A stretch of 64,000 bases of DNA from Cognataquiflexum gelatinilyticum (GCF_024813435.1 NZ_JANAEZ010000003.1:124001-188000), one strand, 5' to 3'. Positions 8,257-17,734 are shown, numbered from the stretch's first letter. Notes: generated by a model not told the origin, from the letters alone. Program-made: numbers and translations.

Positions 8257-8276
8257 AACTTAATTTTAGTATTTGA

Positions 8277-11240
8277 TTAATTCAAGAATTCGTCAAATGT
8301 AATGGATACAAAGTACATGGATCCAACGGTTGGGTTACCCCAAGCCTGACGGTAGCCACTGTTAAGTAAGTTTGTACCTCCAACTTTGATGATGGATTTG
8401 ATAGATTTCACTTTGTAGCTTACCTGTGCATCGAAGATGCTGAAAGCAGGCATCACAGACAATCCCTGAGTAGAAACGGTGTTCGATACGAAAGAAGACT
8501 GCCATACAAATTCATCCTGCCATCTCCAAGAGATACCAAAACCGAGGTTTTTGATCACTTCTCTATTTGCGAAGTTGAATACAGTTCTGTATTCCGGCGT
8601 GTTGAATGAAGGCTGGAAGCCATCCAAATCATCTATGTTGTCCAGTTTGTTGAAGGAGACGTTACCACCGATGGTATAGCCTTTAGGCAACTGGTAATCC
8701 AATCCCAAAGCCCAGCCATAAGACTTGATGATTTCCTCTCTGTTGACAGGCATAGAATACACATTTCTGGTATTGGCGCTCAAAAGATTCAGACCTGAGA
8801 AAGACGCTGGATTGGTGGCACTTGGATTTCTGTCCTGAACCAATACCTGACCTCCAATGAAGTTTTCAAATCTGTTATAATAATAGTATCCGTCAATCAA
8901 GAGCTTGTTGTTAGCCACCAAAGACTTGTAGCCAAACTCATAAGATTTCACGATTTCAGGTTTAAAGGTTGTTGCTTGGTATTCTGTTTTCTTGTCCTGG
9001 TTTGCCATCGCTGCACGGAATGGAAGTAACTGAGAGAAAGCAGCTAAAACTGCAGGGTCGTTAGGAGGTGTTCCTGGAGGGAATTGAGCTAAAACCTCAG
9101 CCATTACAGCTGCTTGGTTAGCAGGAGTTCCTGCCCACTGTTGTACAGCTCCACCAAATTGAGTTACAGTGGCTAAAGAGTATACAGGGTTTGTGTTGAA
9201 ATTATATCTTTCTCTGAACAAAGGAAGACCGCCAATCAATCTTGCCTGGGGAGTTACCAAATCAATGAACTGATCTTGTGTAGTAGGTAACCTGAAGCCT
9301 GTCTGATAGGAAGCCCTGAAGTTGTGTTGTCCTGCGGTATAAACTGCAGAAACCCTTGGTGACCACTGACCTTCAAAGTTCTCGTTTTTATCATAACGGA
9401 TAGAAGCTGTCAATTTCAATTTGTCATTGATCATTCTTTTTGACCCCTGAGCGTATCCGCCATATTCTTGGATGGTAAATTCATTGCCATCATCATCTGT
9501 GGCAAAAAGCGTTTTCTCAGAATTCAGCTGGTAAGTCCTGAAATTGGCTCCCACGATGAAGTCAGCAAATTTGATGTCTTTAAAACTGTAAGAGCCTTCA
9601 TAGTGGTAAAGGTTTGTTTTGTCGACAAATTTTGCACCCACACCATTTTGATCGCCAGGAATTGGCCTGGAAGTCACATCTGCCAAAGCTTGGTTGAATT
9701 CGGGTGTGCCCGGAAGGTATCTTCCTGTATCAGCGGCACCTCTTGCGGCTGCGTGTGCTGCGTCAGGAGAAGCTCCCTGTGATATTGCACCTACATAAGT
9801 TCCCACATATTGACCAAACCATGTTGTGCTTGGCTTCCAGGCTTCGTTTATACCTTGGGCTGCAATACCTACTGCATAAGCATCACCTGATCTTTCCTGA
9901 GTAGTATATGCTCTTACAAACCAGTTTGAGCCTCTCAATTCAGCTTTGTATTGACCTAATTTAAAATTGGCAATAGAATACCTATCTGCACCGGTATAGA
10001 CCGTAGTACCCATACCTTGGTTTCCTTGGAAGATAGCTTCTACTTTATCTGAGATTCTCCAATGCAATGCTGCATTCAATTTCAGAGACCTTGTATTATA
10101 ATCAGCCACATCTCTTTCAAGATAACCTGTTCTGGATACAAATGTGTTTTGCGGAATCAAACCAAGAGCAGCTGTTGGAAGCAATCCTGCATTCACTAAA
10201 GACTGACCTACACTTTGCATGCTAACGTTGGTTTCATCTCCGTAGATGTTGACACCGTTAAATCCTGGGTTGTTTGTTCTGCTGCCATTTTCAATAGTCG
10301 AACCATTCAAAAGAGATTGGTCTCTGAAGTCATTGGCTTGCCAATCATCAGCTGACAGATAGCTGACATTTACTTTGATAGCTACTTTGTCGCTAAGTGC
10401 GGTGGCATATCTTGCGGAGAAGTCATAAAACCCTGTGGATGGATTGGTTCGGGAACCTTCGCTCATCAAGCCGCCTTTCATCTGCACCGATAGTCCTTGG
10501 TACTGGAATGGATTTTTGCTGTTGAGCAACAAGATTCCATTAATGGCATTTGGTCCATATAGGGCTGAAGCTGCTCCCGGAAGCAATTCAAGACTTTCTA
10601 GATCCAATTCAGAGATACCTGCAATGTTACCCACAGAGAAGTTTAATCCAGGAGCTTGGTTGTCCATACCGTCAATCATCTGAACAGTACGCACGTTTCC
10701 GTTTGCATTGAAACCTCTTGTATTGAAAGATTTGAAAGTGAGTGATTGGGTACTCATTTCTACACCTTTGAGGTTGTTCAAACCATCATAGAAACTTGCT
10801 TGAGGAGCCTCTCTGATAGAAATGATATCCATTCTTTCCACGGTGACCGGAGATTGAAGAACACTTTCTTCTACACGGGAGGCTGAAACAACAATTTCCT
10901 GCCCTAGGATAGAAGCCTCAGCAAGGCTTACCTCCAAGTTTGATACATTGTCTTGCGTGATTTCAACTTCCTTGCTGGAAAAGCCTACCATCGAAAAAAT
11001 CAAAGTAAGGGGAGGAGCTTGATTTACCCGAAGGGTGAAATTTCCATCTAAATCTGAGATCGTGCCGACCACTTTTCCTTTGACCACAATGTTGACGCCA
11101 ACTAGGGTTTCTTTTGTACCTTCCTCTAGTACTTTTCCAGAAATAGTAGTCGTTTGCGCGAATACCTCAGGAGTAATGAAGGCAACCATCATGAGCAGCA
11201 TTAGTACAACTTGCCACCTGTTTTTAGTAAATTTTTGCAT
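8277..11240 (-). CDS. TonB-dependent receptor with carboxypeptidase-like regulatory domain
   Basis: 987 aa. A signal peptide (about 1-28, ending FAQ) precedes a carboxypeptidase-D-like beta-sandwich at about 33-115 (ISGKVLEEGTKETLVGVN). The plug follows at about 120-240 with SALYGPNAINGILLLNSKNP, then a long outer-membrane barrel ending in FVSITFDEFLN. No SusD partner is adjacent, and the protein resembles stand-alone receptors rather than a polysaccharide utilization pair, so the substrate (siderophore, cofactor, peptide or glycan) is unknown. It is transcribed alone, with a terminator downstream and a 280-base intergenic region upstream. Confidence 0.92.
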   Translation of the reverse strand: MQKFTKNRWQVVLMLLMMVAFITPEVFAQTTTISGKVLEEGTKETLVGVNIVVKGKVVGTISDLDGNFTLRVNQAPPLTLIFSMVGFSSKEVEITQDNVSNLEVSLAEASILGQEIVVSASRVEESVLQSPVTVERMDIISIREAPQASFYDGLNNLKGVEMSTQSLTFKSFNTRGFNANGNVRTVQMIDGMDNQAPGLNFSVGNIAGISELDLESLELLPGAASALYGPNAINGILLLNSKNPFQYQGLSVQMKGGLMSEGSRTNPSTGFYDFSARYATALSDKVAIKVNVSYLSADDWQANDFRDQSLLNGSTIENGSRTNNPGFNGVNIYGDETNVSMQSVGQSLVNAGLLPTAALGLIPQNTFVSRTGYLERDVADYNTRSLKLNAALHWRISDKVEAIFQGNQGMGTTVYTGADRYSIANFKLGQYKAELRGSNWFVRAYTTQERSGDAYAVGIAAQGINEAWKPSTTWFGQYVGTYVGAISQGASPDAAHAAARGAADTGRYLPGTPEFNQALADVTSRPIPGDQNGVGAKFVDKTNLYHYEGSYSFKDIKFADFIVGANFRTYQLNSEKTLFATDDDGNEFTIQEYGGYAQGSKRMINDKLKLTASIRYDKNENFEGQWSPRVSAVYTAGQHNFRASYQTGFRLPTTQDQFIDLVTPQARLIGGLPLFRERYNFNTNPVYSLATVTQFGGAVQQWAGTPANQAAVMAEVLAQFPPGTPPNDPAVLAAFSQLLPFRAAMANQDKKTEYQATTFKPEIVKSYEFGYKSLVANNKLLIDGYYYYNRFENFIGGQVLVQDRNPSATNPASFSGLNLLSANTRNVYSMPVNREEIIKSYGWALGLDYQLPKGYTIGGNVSFNKLDNIDDLDGFQPSFNTPEYRTVFNFANREVIKNLGFGISWRWQDEFVWQSSFVSNTVSTQGLSVMPAFSIFDAQVSYKVKSIKSIIKVGGTNLLNSGYRQAWGNPTVGSMYFVSITFDEFLN

Positions 11241-11290
11241 ATGTATTTTGGGTTTGTTATTTGATAATTTTGAGGGCAGATTTTTTGTTT

Positions 11291-11319
11291 GAAATTTAGA
11301 TTAAATTACCAATTATCAA
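11291..11319 (-). promoter_or_regulatory. Candidate promoter of the TonB receptor gene
   Basis: On the minus strand TTG (11317-11319), an 18-base spacer and TAAATTTC (11291-11298) resemble the Bacteroidota TTG-N19-TAnnTTTG promoter, about 50 bases before the ATG. Confidence 0.35.
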
Positions 11320-11486
11320 TATAATTAGCCGAAAAAAATTTTAATTAAGATTCAATTTTTTTGCAATAAATATGGGCAATTGAGTTTCTCGACGCTGAAA
11401 ATTGCCAAAAAAATAATAAAGTTTAGTGTTTATTAATTTTTTATCAGGATTTGCTGAATTTTAATGTTTCTAATCAGATAAAAAAA

Positions 11487-11518
11487 ATAAAAAAACCCTG
11501 CCGTGATGCAGGGTTTGG
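11487..11518 (-). terminator. Rho-independent terminator of gldC
   Basis: AAACCCTGC and GCAGGGTTT arms with an A-run on the left that gives a U-run for the minus-strand transcript. It follows the gldC stop at once. Confidence 0.88.
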
Positions 11519-11519
11519 A

Positions 11520-11864
11520 TTATTTCAAAGTTTTTTTGTTTTCTTCGTTGACATGGGTGACTAACCTGTCGCAAAGGGTTTTGATTTCCTCGGAAATATA
11601 TTCATCTCCTGTACTGTTTAGTATTGTTTGTCCCATTCCTCCCAAAATATCTATATAGAATCTTTTCATTTCTACTACAGACATATCCTCAGTCCAAAGG
11701 TCAATTCTTAAGGTACTTTGATTTAGGTTGTCCCAAACATTCAAGCTGATGCTTTTGGTGGTTTCAAATCCTTCTTCTTCCTTGTCAGAAGCATCCCATT
11801 GAATGGATTTTGGAAGGTTTTTATCGTCAAGATTTATAGAGAATTTTATTTCTGAATTTTTCAT
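11520..11864 (-). CDS. gldC: Gliding motility protein GldC
   Basis: 114 aa cytosolic protein. It carries the GldC hallmarks: N-terminal KNSEIKFSINLDDKNLP, WDASDKEEEG, then SLNVWDNLNQSTLRIDLWTEDM and a conserved EMKRF segment. GldC belongs to the Bacteroidota set linked with gliding motility and type IX secretion, although it is not part of the secretion motor and is also kept in non-gliding species. No other gld gene is nearby. It is monocistronic with its own terminator. Confidence 0.88.
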   Translation of the reverse strand: MKNSEIKFSINLDDKNLPKSIQWDASDKEEEGFETTKSISLNVWDNLNQSTLRIDLWTEDMSVVEMKRFYIDILGGMGQTILNSTGDEYISEEIKTLCDRLVTHVNEENKKTLK

Positions 11865-11972
11865 CGTGGTTTGATAATTTCAATGCAAAACTAGGAAAGG
11901 ACTTTGCAAGTTCCTGAATACTCAATAATATTTTGTCTCTTCTATAATATGTTGAAAATGAAATTTTGTCTT

Positions 11973-12632
11973 TCAATCAAAAACCATTTCGGGGATTTCC
12001 CCCTCGACCAATAGTTTGCCATCAGTTTTACTGATAATTTCTTTCACAGTTACTCCAGGCGCTCTTTCTAGCAATTTGAACCCTCTCCCTGGAAGCACAT
12101 CCAAAACCGCAAGATCAGTCACGATTTTTTTTACACATTTGATTCCTGTGATCGGAAGGCTACATTCTTTTAGTAATTTGGACTGTCCGTCTTTGCTGCA
12201 ATGCTGCATGGCCACGATAATGTTTTCGGCAGAAGCTACCAAGTCCATCGCCCCACCCATTCCTTTGACCATTTTTCCGGGGATTTTCCAGTTGGCAATG
12301 TCTCCGTTTTCAGAAACTTCCATCGCCCCAAGGATAGTCAAATGGACGTGTCCACCACGGATCATGGCAAATGAATCTGCGGAATTAAACAAAGCAGAAC
12401 CTTTTACCACCGTAATGGTTTGCTTGCCGGCGTTTATCAGGTCCGGATCTATTTTGTCTTCGGTAGGAAAAGGGCCGATTCCCAACAATCCGTTTTCAGA
12501 CTGAAGTACCACTTCGAGATTATCAGGAATATAATTGGCAACCAAAGTTGGAATACCGATTCCAAGGTTGATGTATTGTCCATTTTTGACCTCTCGGGCT
12601 ATTCTTTTAGCTATTTGGGTTTTGTCTAGCAT
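11973..12632 (-). CDS. 3-oxoacid CoA-transferase subunit B
   Basis: 219 aa from the ATG at 12632; an upstream start at 12695 would add a low-complexity Gln/Leu tail and is rejected. It shows the beta-subunit motifs GQYINLGIGIPTLVANY and the catalytic glutamate in QSENGLLGIGPFP, plus the Gly-rich KGMGGAMDL. With the alpha subunit upstream it moves CoA between succinyl-CoA or acetyl-CoA and acetoacetate or a related 3-oxo acid. Unusually, 154 bases separate it from the alpha subunit stop; they hold a GA-rich micro-repeat. Confidence 0.92.
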   Translation of the reverse strand: MLDKTQIAKRIAREVKNGQYINLGIGIPTLVANYIPDNLEVVLQSENGLLGIGPFPTEDKIDPDLINAGKQTITVVKGSALFNSADSFAMIRGGHVHLTILGAMEVSENGDIANWKIPGKMVKGMGGAMDLVASAENIIVAMQHCSKDGQSKLLKECSLPITGIKCVKKIVTDLAVLDVLPGRGFKLLERAPGVTVKEIISKTDGKLLVEGEIPEMVFD

Positions 12633-12744
12633 GGGAGTTTTAATTTGTTGTAATGGTTGGAGTTGTTGTAATAGTTGTCTGCTTCGCGTTGCCAAGTTCT
12701 CAGGTTTTCATTGTCCGATCTTAAGTGGAAATTCTACTGCAACT

Positions 12745-12825
12745 CTTTTCTCTCGATTCTCGCTTCTCGTCTCTCGTCTCAAACTTCTACCCTTTACTCA
12801 CCGTCCTTTGCTCGATTCTCTTTTC
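12745..12825. repeat. GA-rich degenerate micro-repeat between CoA-transferase subunits
   Basis: Tract built of short units such as CTCGATTCTC and TCTCGTCTC. The decamer CTCGATTCTC occurs exactly at 12752-12761 and 12811-12820, the second copy inside the 3' end of the alpha-subunit gene. On the minus (coding) strand the tract reads as GAGACGAGA-like purine repeats. Confidence 0.6.
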
Positions 12826-13485
12826 ATAATCTTCACCTTGGAAGATCCTTTGGACATAAATACCCGGGGTGTGTATATGGTTTGGATCGAGTTGGCCGGC
12901 AGGAACCAATTCTTCTACTTCGGCGATTGTGATTTTGCCGGCTGTTGCCATCATGGGGTTAAAGTTTCTGGCAGTTCCTTTGAAAATCAGATTCCCGGCA
13001 GTATCTCCTTTCCATGCTTTGACAAATGCAAAATCTGCTATCAGGCCTTTTTCCATCAGGTACATTTTTCCATCAAATTCCCTGATTTCCTTTCCTTCTG
13101 CGACTTCTGTTCCGACTCCGGCAGGTGTAAAAAACGCAGGAATTCCTGCGCCGCCTGCCCGGATTCTTTCAGCAAGGGTTCCTTGAGGAATCAGGTCAAC
13201 TTCTAATTCTCCACTCAACAGTTGCCTCTCAAATTCGGCATTTTCACCGACATAGCTTGAAATCATCTTTTTGACCATGCGCTTTTTGAGCATCAGTCCG
13301 ATTCCAAAATCATCTACCCCGGCATTGTTTGAAATACAGGTGAGACCTGTCAGGTCTTTTTGTAGCAAAGCTTGGATACAGTTTTCGGGAATTCCACAGA
13401 GGCCAAAGCCTCCAAACATCAGCACCGAATCGGAGAAAACGTCCTTCACGGCTTCTGCAGCATTCGTAACGGTTTTTGTGATCAT
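12787..13485 (-). CDS. 3-oxoacid CoA-transferase subunit A
   Basis: 232 aa. Alpha-subunit features: MFGGFGLCGIPENCIQAL near residue 24, CISNNAGVDDFGIGLML, and PQGTLAERIRAGGAGIPAFFTPAGVGT. It forms the CoA-transferase with the downstream beta subunit. The last codons run into the GA-rich micro-repeat, but the ending (YEKRIEQRTV) looks like that of relatives, so the C-terminus seems intact. The upstream ribF gene ends 19 bases away in the same direction and may belong to the same transcript. Confidence 0.92.
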   Translation of the reverse strand: MITKTVTNAAEAVKDVFSDSVLMFGGFGLCGIPENCIQALLQKDLTGLTCISNNAGVDDFGIGLMLKKRMVKKMISSYVGENAEFERQLLSGELEVDLIPQGTLAERIRAGGAGIPAFFTPAGVGTEVAEGKEIREFDGKMYLMEKGLIADFAFVKAWKGDTAGNLIFKGTARNFNPMMATAGKITIAEVEELVPAGQLDPNHIHTPGIYVQRIFQGEDYEKRIEQRTVSKG

Positions 13486-13504
13486 ACAAAAATTTATTTT
13501 GGGT

Positions 13505-14437
13505 TTATACTTTGGTCAAAATCTGTCTTGCCAATTCCTTGTCTTTGGACAATTGCTCCTGGAGAGACTCCAAACCTGAAAATTTGATCTCAGGTCTCAG
13601 GTAAGATTTCAAATGGACACACACTCTTCTATCGTATAAATCTCCATTGAAATCAAACAAGTGCGCTTCAATCGTCTGGCTACTTCCGTTTATGGTAGGT
13701 CGGTTGCCGATGTTGAGCATGCCGTAGAAAGTTTCTCCTTCAATGTCAATACTCACCGCATAGGCTCCGTCACAAGGAATAAGTTTGTAATCATGGGGAA
13801 TATGGATATTGGCTGTCGGAAATCCAATAGAACGGCCAAGTTGTTGACCTTTGATGATGATGCCATTGAGTTCATAAGGTCTGCCAAGAAATTCATTGGC
13901 GACATCCACTTCTCCCACTGCCAATGCCTGTCGGATTTTGGTACTTGAAACTCCCACATCATCTACGTCTTCACGGGAAATTTCCTCTAATTCAAAATGG
14001 TATCGACCGATGTTTTCCTTCAGGTACTCAAAACTCCCTTCCCTGTTTCTACCAAAACGATGGTCGTAGCCAATTACCAATTTACGTGTTTGGATCTTAT
14101 CAATCAGGATGTTTTGGATAAATTCTTCCGAAGTCAATTCTGAAAAATCCTTGGTAAAAGGGATCGTCAACAAATGGTCAATACCAAATTCCCGCAGCAG
14201 TTTTGCCTTTTCTTCGAATGTTGTAAGTAGCCTGAGGTTATGCTCTTCCGGATAAAGAATCAGTCTGGGATGTGGCCAAAAAGTAATCATAACCGTTTCA
14301 CCACCGATTTGGTCAGCGATGGCCCTTATTCTTTTGAGAATTTTTTGATGGCCTAGGTGGACTCCGTCAAAAGTCCCAATCGTCACTACCGGATTGGGAA
14401 CTCGGCTGAAGTCTTCTATACCTTCATAGATTTTCAT
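13505..14437 (-). CDS. ribF: Bifunctional riboflavin kinase / FAD synthetase
   Basis: 310 aa, standard length. The N-terminal FAD synthetase domain (about 1-180) has the nucleotidyltransferase motif TFDGVHLGHQKIL near residue 23 and VIGYDHRFGRNREG. The C-terminal flavokinase domain (about 185-305) has GRSIGFPTANIH and the MLNIGNRPT segment. It turns riboflavin into FMN and FAD. Its start overlaps the end of truB by 14 bases, a gene order often seen in bacteria. Confidence 0.96.
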   Translation of the reverse strand: MKIYEGIEDFSRVPNPVVTIGTFDGVHLGHQKILKRIRAIADQIGGETVMITFWPHPRLILYPEEHNLRLLTTFEEKAKLLREFGIDHLLTIPFTKDFSELTSEEFIQNILIDKIQTRKLVIGYDHRFGRNREGSFEYLKENIGRYHFELEEISREDVDDVGVSSTKIRQALAVGEVDVANEFLGRPYELNGIIIKGQQLGRSIGFPTANIHIPHDYKLIPCDGAYAVSIDIEGETFYGMLNIGNRPTINGSSQTIEAHLFDFNGDLYDRRVCVHLKSYLRPEIKFSGLESLQEQLSKDKELARQILTKV

Positions 14438-15107
14438 CCTGTCTGGCTTTTATTTTTTCGATGAGGTCAGTCAATTGAGATGCTTCATTCAAACTGAAAT
14501 CACCAATTCTTGTTCTTCTCAAGGCGGACATATATGCCCCCACTCCCAAAATTTCCCCAAGATCTCTAGCGAGGCTACGGATATAGGTGCCTTTGGAGCA
14601 CACTATTCTGAAATGGACTTCAGGGTTTTCAAATGATGTAATTTCAAATTCAGAAACTGTTACCGGCCTGGCTTCCATTTTCACTTCAATGCCTTTTCTC
14701 GCAGATTCATATACTCTTTTTCCGTCGACTTTGATGGCTGAGTGCATAGGGGGAATTTGGAGGATATCACCTGTCAATTGGGCTACGGCTAATTTGACTA
14801 GGTCAAAAGTAATGTCAGAGGGATCTGAGACATCAGTTACTTCTTTTTCCAGGTCAAAACTTTCTGTGGTTTTGCCCAAAATAAAGGTGCCTGTATACTC
14901 TTTTTCCTGCGCCATGTAGGAATCTATGGATTTGGTTTTCTTTCCGGCACAGACAATCAGCAATCCTGTCGCCAATGGATCCAAAGTACCGGCATGTCCT
15001 ACCTTTTTTATTTTCAAAGCATTTCTGACTTTCTTGACCACATCAAAGGAAGTCCATTGATAAGGTTTGTCAATCAGAAAAACTTCACCGTAAGGTTCTT
15101 CCTGCAT
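14424..15107 (-). CDS. truB: tRNA pseudouridine(55) synthase TruB
   Basis: 227 aa from the ATG at 15107, which abuts the uppP stop; the in-frame TTG at 15137 lies inside uppP. Catalytic aspartate in KVGHAGTLDPLATGLL near residue 42, with FLIDKPYQWTSFD at the N-terminus and CSKGTYIRSLARDLG later. It isomerises U55 in the T-loop of tRNAs. Somewhat shorter than enzymes with a C-terminal PUA domain, as is usual in this phylum. Confidence 0.95.
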   Translation of the reverse strand: MQEEPYGEVFLIDKPYQWTSFDVVKKVRNALKIKKVGHAGTLDPLATGLLIVCAGKKTKSIDSYMAQEKEYTGTFILGKTTESFDLEKEVTDVSDPSDITFDLVKLAVAQLTGDILQIPPMHSAIKVDGKRVYESARKGIEVKMEARPVTVSEFEITSFENPEVHFRIVCSKGTYIRSLARDLGEILGVGAYMSALRRTRIGDFSLNEASQLTDLIEKIKARQDENL

Positions 15108-15108
15108 G

Positions 15109-15903
15109 TTACAAATATAAGCCTGAGAAGATGGCAATCAGGCCAACAATAGCACAATAAACTGAAAAATATACCAGTTTGCTTTTCCTGACCAAAGAAA
15201 TCATCCAAGTACAGGCAAAAAAACCAGCAATAAAAGCCGCAACAAATCCGGCTGACAAATAGCCAAAACTAGCTTCATTGTAAGTCAATGCACCATCCAT
15301 GATGTCCTTGGCAATTTTCCCAAAAATCAATGGAACTACCATCAGGAATGAAAATCTTGCTGCTTTATTTTTATCGATTCCCAAAAGTACCGAACTCGAA
15401 ATCGTAGCCCCTGACCGAGAGATTCCCGGAAGCATGGCCACCATTTGGGCAAGGCCCACTAAAACTGCTTTTCCGAATGTTACATCATTCTCTGTGCTTT
15501 TTGCTTTGTCTGCCAAAAACAACAAGAAGGCAGTGACAAGGAGCATAAAACCCACAAAAACTACTTTTCCTCCAAAAAACTGCTCAAGTTGCTCTTCAAA
15601 GAACAAGCCGACAATCACCGCAGGAATCATCGAAATGATGATTTTGACGGTAAACTGGGTTTCCTCGTTCCATTTGAATTTCAATAACCCCTCCAAAAGG
15701 ACTACAATGTCCTTTCTGAAAACCACCAATGTGGCCAAGGCTGTTGCAAAATGAAGGACCACGGTAAATAACAAACTTTCTTCGGGTAATTTGTCACTGC
15801 CGAGAATGACCGATCCCAATTCAAGATGGCCACTGGAGGATACAGGCAAGAATTCGGTCAGACCTTGGACGATTCCAAGAATGATCGCATCAATTATTTC
15901 CAT
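15109..15903 (-). CDS. uppP: Undecaprenyl-diphosphatase UppP/BacA
   Basis: 264 aa integral membrane protein. Family motifs are clear: GLTEFLPVSSSGHLEL near residue 14 and the second motif PGISRSGATISSSVLLG near residue 155. It recycles the undecaprenyl carrier for peptidoglycan and glycan synthesis. About eight hydrophobic helices. It lies 3 bases downstream of the DUF3098 gene in the ftsX-DUF3098-uppP-truB-ribF operon. Confidence 0.96.
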   Translation of the reverse strand: MEIIDAIILGIVQGLTEFLPVSSSGHLELGSVILGSDKLPEESLLFTVVLHFATALATLVVFRKDIVVLLEGLLKFKWNEETQFTVKIIISMIPAVIVGLFFEEQLEQFFGGKVVFVGFMLLVTAFLLFLADKAKSTENDVTFGKAVLVGLAQMVAMLPGISRSGATISSSVLLGIDKNKAARFSFLMVVPLIFGKIAKDIMDGALTYNEASFGYLSAGFVAAFIAGFFACTWMISLVRKSKLVYFSVYCAIVGLIAIFSGLYL

Positions 15904-15906
15904 AAA

Positions 15907-16116
15907 TTATTTCTTATCAGAATGGGCAAAAATCGCATAAAATTGAAAAATGAACCCGGCCAAAGTGACTATCGGACCCAATGTCAGGCCAAGAAAACCA
16001 AAGCCATGTGGCTCAGAATCCAGACCCATGATGACAAAACCCAAAATGATGATCCCGATTCCTATCAGCATCAATCGGTAATTTTTCTTTGAAAAAGGAA
16101 AAGGTGATTGGTCCAT
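15907..16116 (-). CDS. DUF3098 small membrane protein
   Basis: 69 aa with two transmembrane helices (about 14-32 and 43-63) separated by a short loop containing SEPHGFGFLGLTLGP. This is DUF3098, typically found in Bacteroidota between ftsX and uppP, as here. One base separates its start from the ftsX stop region and three from uppP. Its function is unknown; location suggests a role with cell-wall synthesis or division. Confidence 0.87.
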   Translation of the reverse strand: MDQSPFPFSKKNYRLMLIGIGIIILGFVIMGLDSEPHGFGFLGLTLGPIVTLAGFIFQFYAIFAHSDKK

Positions 16117-16117
16117 A

Positions 16118-17008
16118 TTAATAAAGTTCGTCTAAAGACATGTTTAAATATTTGTTTACCGCCTGCAAAGTACTTAAAACCGAAAGTAAAATACCTATTA
16201 TGATCAAGCCCCCAAATAAGGCATAAAGCAAGTTGTAATCCTGTAACAACGCAAATCCGTCAATATTGGCCTTGGTATATTCGATGATCCCAAGCAAGAT
16301 GGCAGAAGCCATAATTCCTGATAACACTCCAAATACAAAAGCCCTTCCCAAAAAAGGTTTTCGGATAAATCCTCTCGTAGCGCCAACCAATTGCATACTT
16401 CTGATCAAAAATCTCTGAGAAAATAGTGCCAACCTGATGGTATTGTTGATCAGCATCACAACAGTAAAAACCAAAATCATTATAAACCCTCCCATAACAA
16501 GGGCCACTTTGAAGAGGTTTTTGTTTATTGATTCCACCAGGTCTTCCATGTATGTCACTTCAAAAACCCCGTTCATTGCTTCGATTTCTTTGACTATCTC
16601 TTCAATTTGCTCAGCGGTTTGGTATTCTTCCGCAATGGCGATTGTATAGCTGTCCCTCAGTGGATTGTCATCCAAAAACTGTGTAAAATCTTCGCCTGTA
16701 TCCTCAAGGAAAGATTTTGCCGCCTCATCCTGTGAGATAAATGTAATGGCAAGCGAATCACCTGATTGTAATACATAAGGCTTAGATTCAAAAGATTTGC
16801 CAATAGCCTTCAACTCAGATTCAGTGACATTTTTGTTCAAAAAAACCTGGATTTCGATATTCTCCCGGATGATTTTGGTCAAAGTCTTGGCCTGAATAAT
16901 AATCACCCCAAAAAGTCCCAAAATAAACAAGGATAGGGTAGTGCTGAAAAGAACTGATGCAAATTTGAATTTTCCCAGTTTTGCTTTTTTCCTTGGATAT
17001 GTACTCAT
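16118..17008 (-). CDS. ftsX: Cell division permease-like protein FtsX
   Basis: 296 aa. A first transmembrane helix at about 22-44 is followed by the extracytoplasmic domain (about 50-165: IEIQVFLNKNVTESELKAIG, FTQFLDDNPLRDSY) and three C-terminal helices with the FtsX core at about 175-290 (RSMQLVGATRGFIRKPFLGRA is cut here to its start RSMQLVGATRGFI). FtsEX controls peptidoglycan hydrolases at the septum. The partner ftsE is not adjacent, as is common in this phylum. Confidence 0.93.
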   Translation of the reverse strand: MSTYPRKKAKLGKFKFASVLFSTTLSLFILGLFGVIIIQAKTLTKIIRENIEIQVFLNKNVTESELKAIGKSFESKPYVLQSGDSLAITFISQDEAAKSFLEDTGEDFTQFLDDNPLRDSYTIAIAEEYQTAEQIEEIVKEIEAMNGVFEVTYMEDLVESINKNLFKVALVMGGFIMILVFTVVMLINNTIRLALFSQRFLIRSMQLVGATRGFIRKPFLGRAFVFGVLSGIMASAILLGIIEYTKANIDGFALLQDYNLLYALFGGLIIIGILLSVLSTLQAVNKYLNMSLDELY

Positions 17009-17059
17009 CTTTTTTTTCTAATGGGTTCAAAATTAAACAGCTTGGCCAATTAAACCAAC

Positions 17060-17734
17060 CTATTCCATGAAATTGACAGGAATTACTTTTTTGTCCGTCA
17101 CGGCAAAGGCCTGATCGCTTTTTTCACATTTCATCCCATACAATCCGGTAAACCTCCCAAATGCTGGAAGAATCAATTGCCTTCCCGAAAGGAAAAAGCA
17201 GGGAAGCGTCAATCTCTGCCTACCGGTTCCATAGAGAGAAATCCCCGGATGGATATGTCCACAGAAATTGAACAATCCTTCAGGAACTTCATACATTGGT
17301 TCATGGGTAAGGATAAAATCTCCCAAAATCAGAGATTCGGGGTGGACTTTCCATATTTCCGAACGATAAAGTCTCTCAGGAAGTATGTCGTGGTTGCCTT
17401 TGATCAAATGAAACTGGCAACCCGGGAAATTTCCTGCAAATAATTCAAGATCATTCCAAGACTCATTCCAATCACTGTGAAAGAGGTCTCCTAAAAAGTA
17501 GATGTCGGTAGGCTCGTGTCTTTCAATCAGTTTTTGGATTTTGACAAAATCATGGATGTGTACTTTTTCGGTTACCGGGATTCCGGCCTTTCTGAAATGT
17601 GCAGCTTTGCCAAAATGTGGGTCAGCAATGAGCAATGATTCGAATTGGGGAAGGAAAACAGCTTTTTCGGGTAAAAGCTGCAAGTTATTTTGATTGAAAT
17701 GGATGATTTGAATACCTTTTGGATTTAGTTCCAT
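17060..17734 (-). CDS. pdeM: Ligase-associated DNA damage response endonuclease PdeM
   Basis: 224 aa calcineurin-like metallophosphoesterase. Metal-binding motifs in order: ADPHFGK near 36, GDLFHSDW near 81, KGNHD near 113, THEP near 145 and FCGHIHPG near 158. In PdeM systems the enzyme goes with a DNA ligase, exonuclease and helicase (Lhr/LigD-like set); none of those partners is in this window, so here it stands alone beside ftsX. The reaction is presumed DNA phosphodiester cleavage. Confidence 0.88.
   Translation of the reverse strand: MELNPKGIQIIHFNQNNLQLLPEKAVFLPQFESLLIADPHFGKAAHFRKAGIPVTEKVHIHDFVKIQKLIERHEPTDIYFLGDLFHSDWNESWNDLELFAGNFPGCQFHLIKGNHDILPERLYRSEIWKVHPESLILGDFILTHEPMYEVPEGLFNFCGHIHPGISLYGTGRQRLTLPCFFLSGRQLILPAFGRFTGLYGMKCEKSDQAFAVTDKKVIPVNFME

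Noticed and set aside
12633..12695. N-terminal extension of CoA-transferase subunit B
   Set aside because: Low-complexity Gln/Leu stretch in the gap region; family proteins start at MLDKTQIAKRIA.
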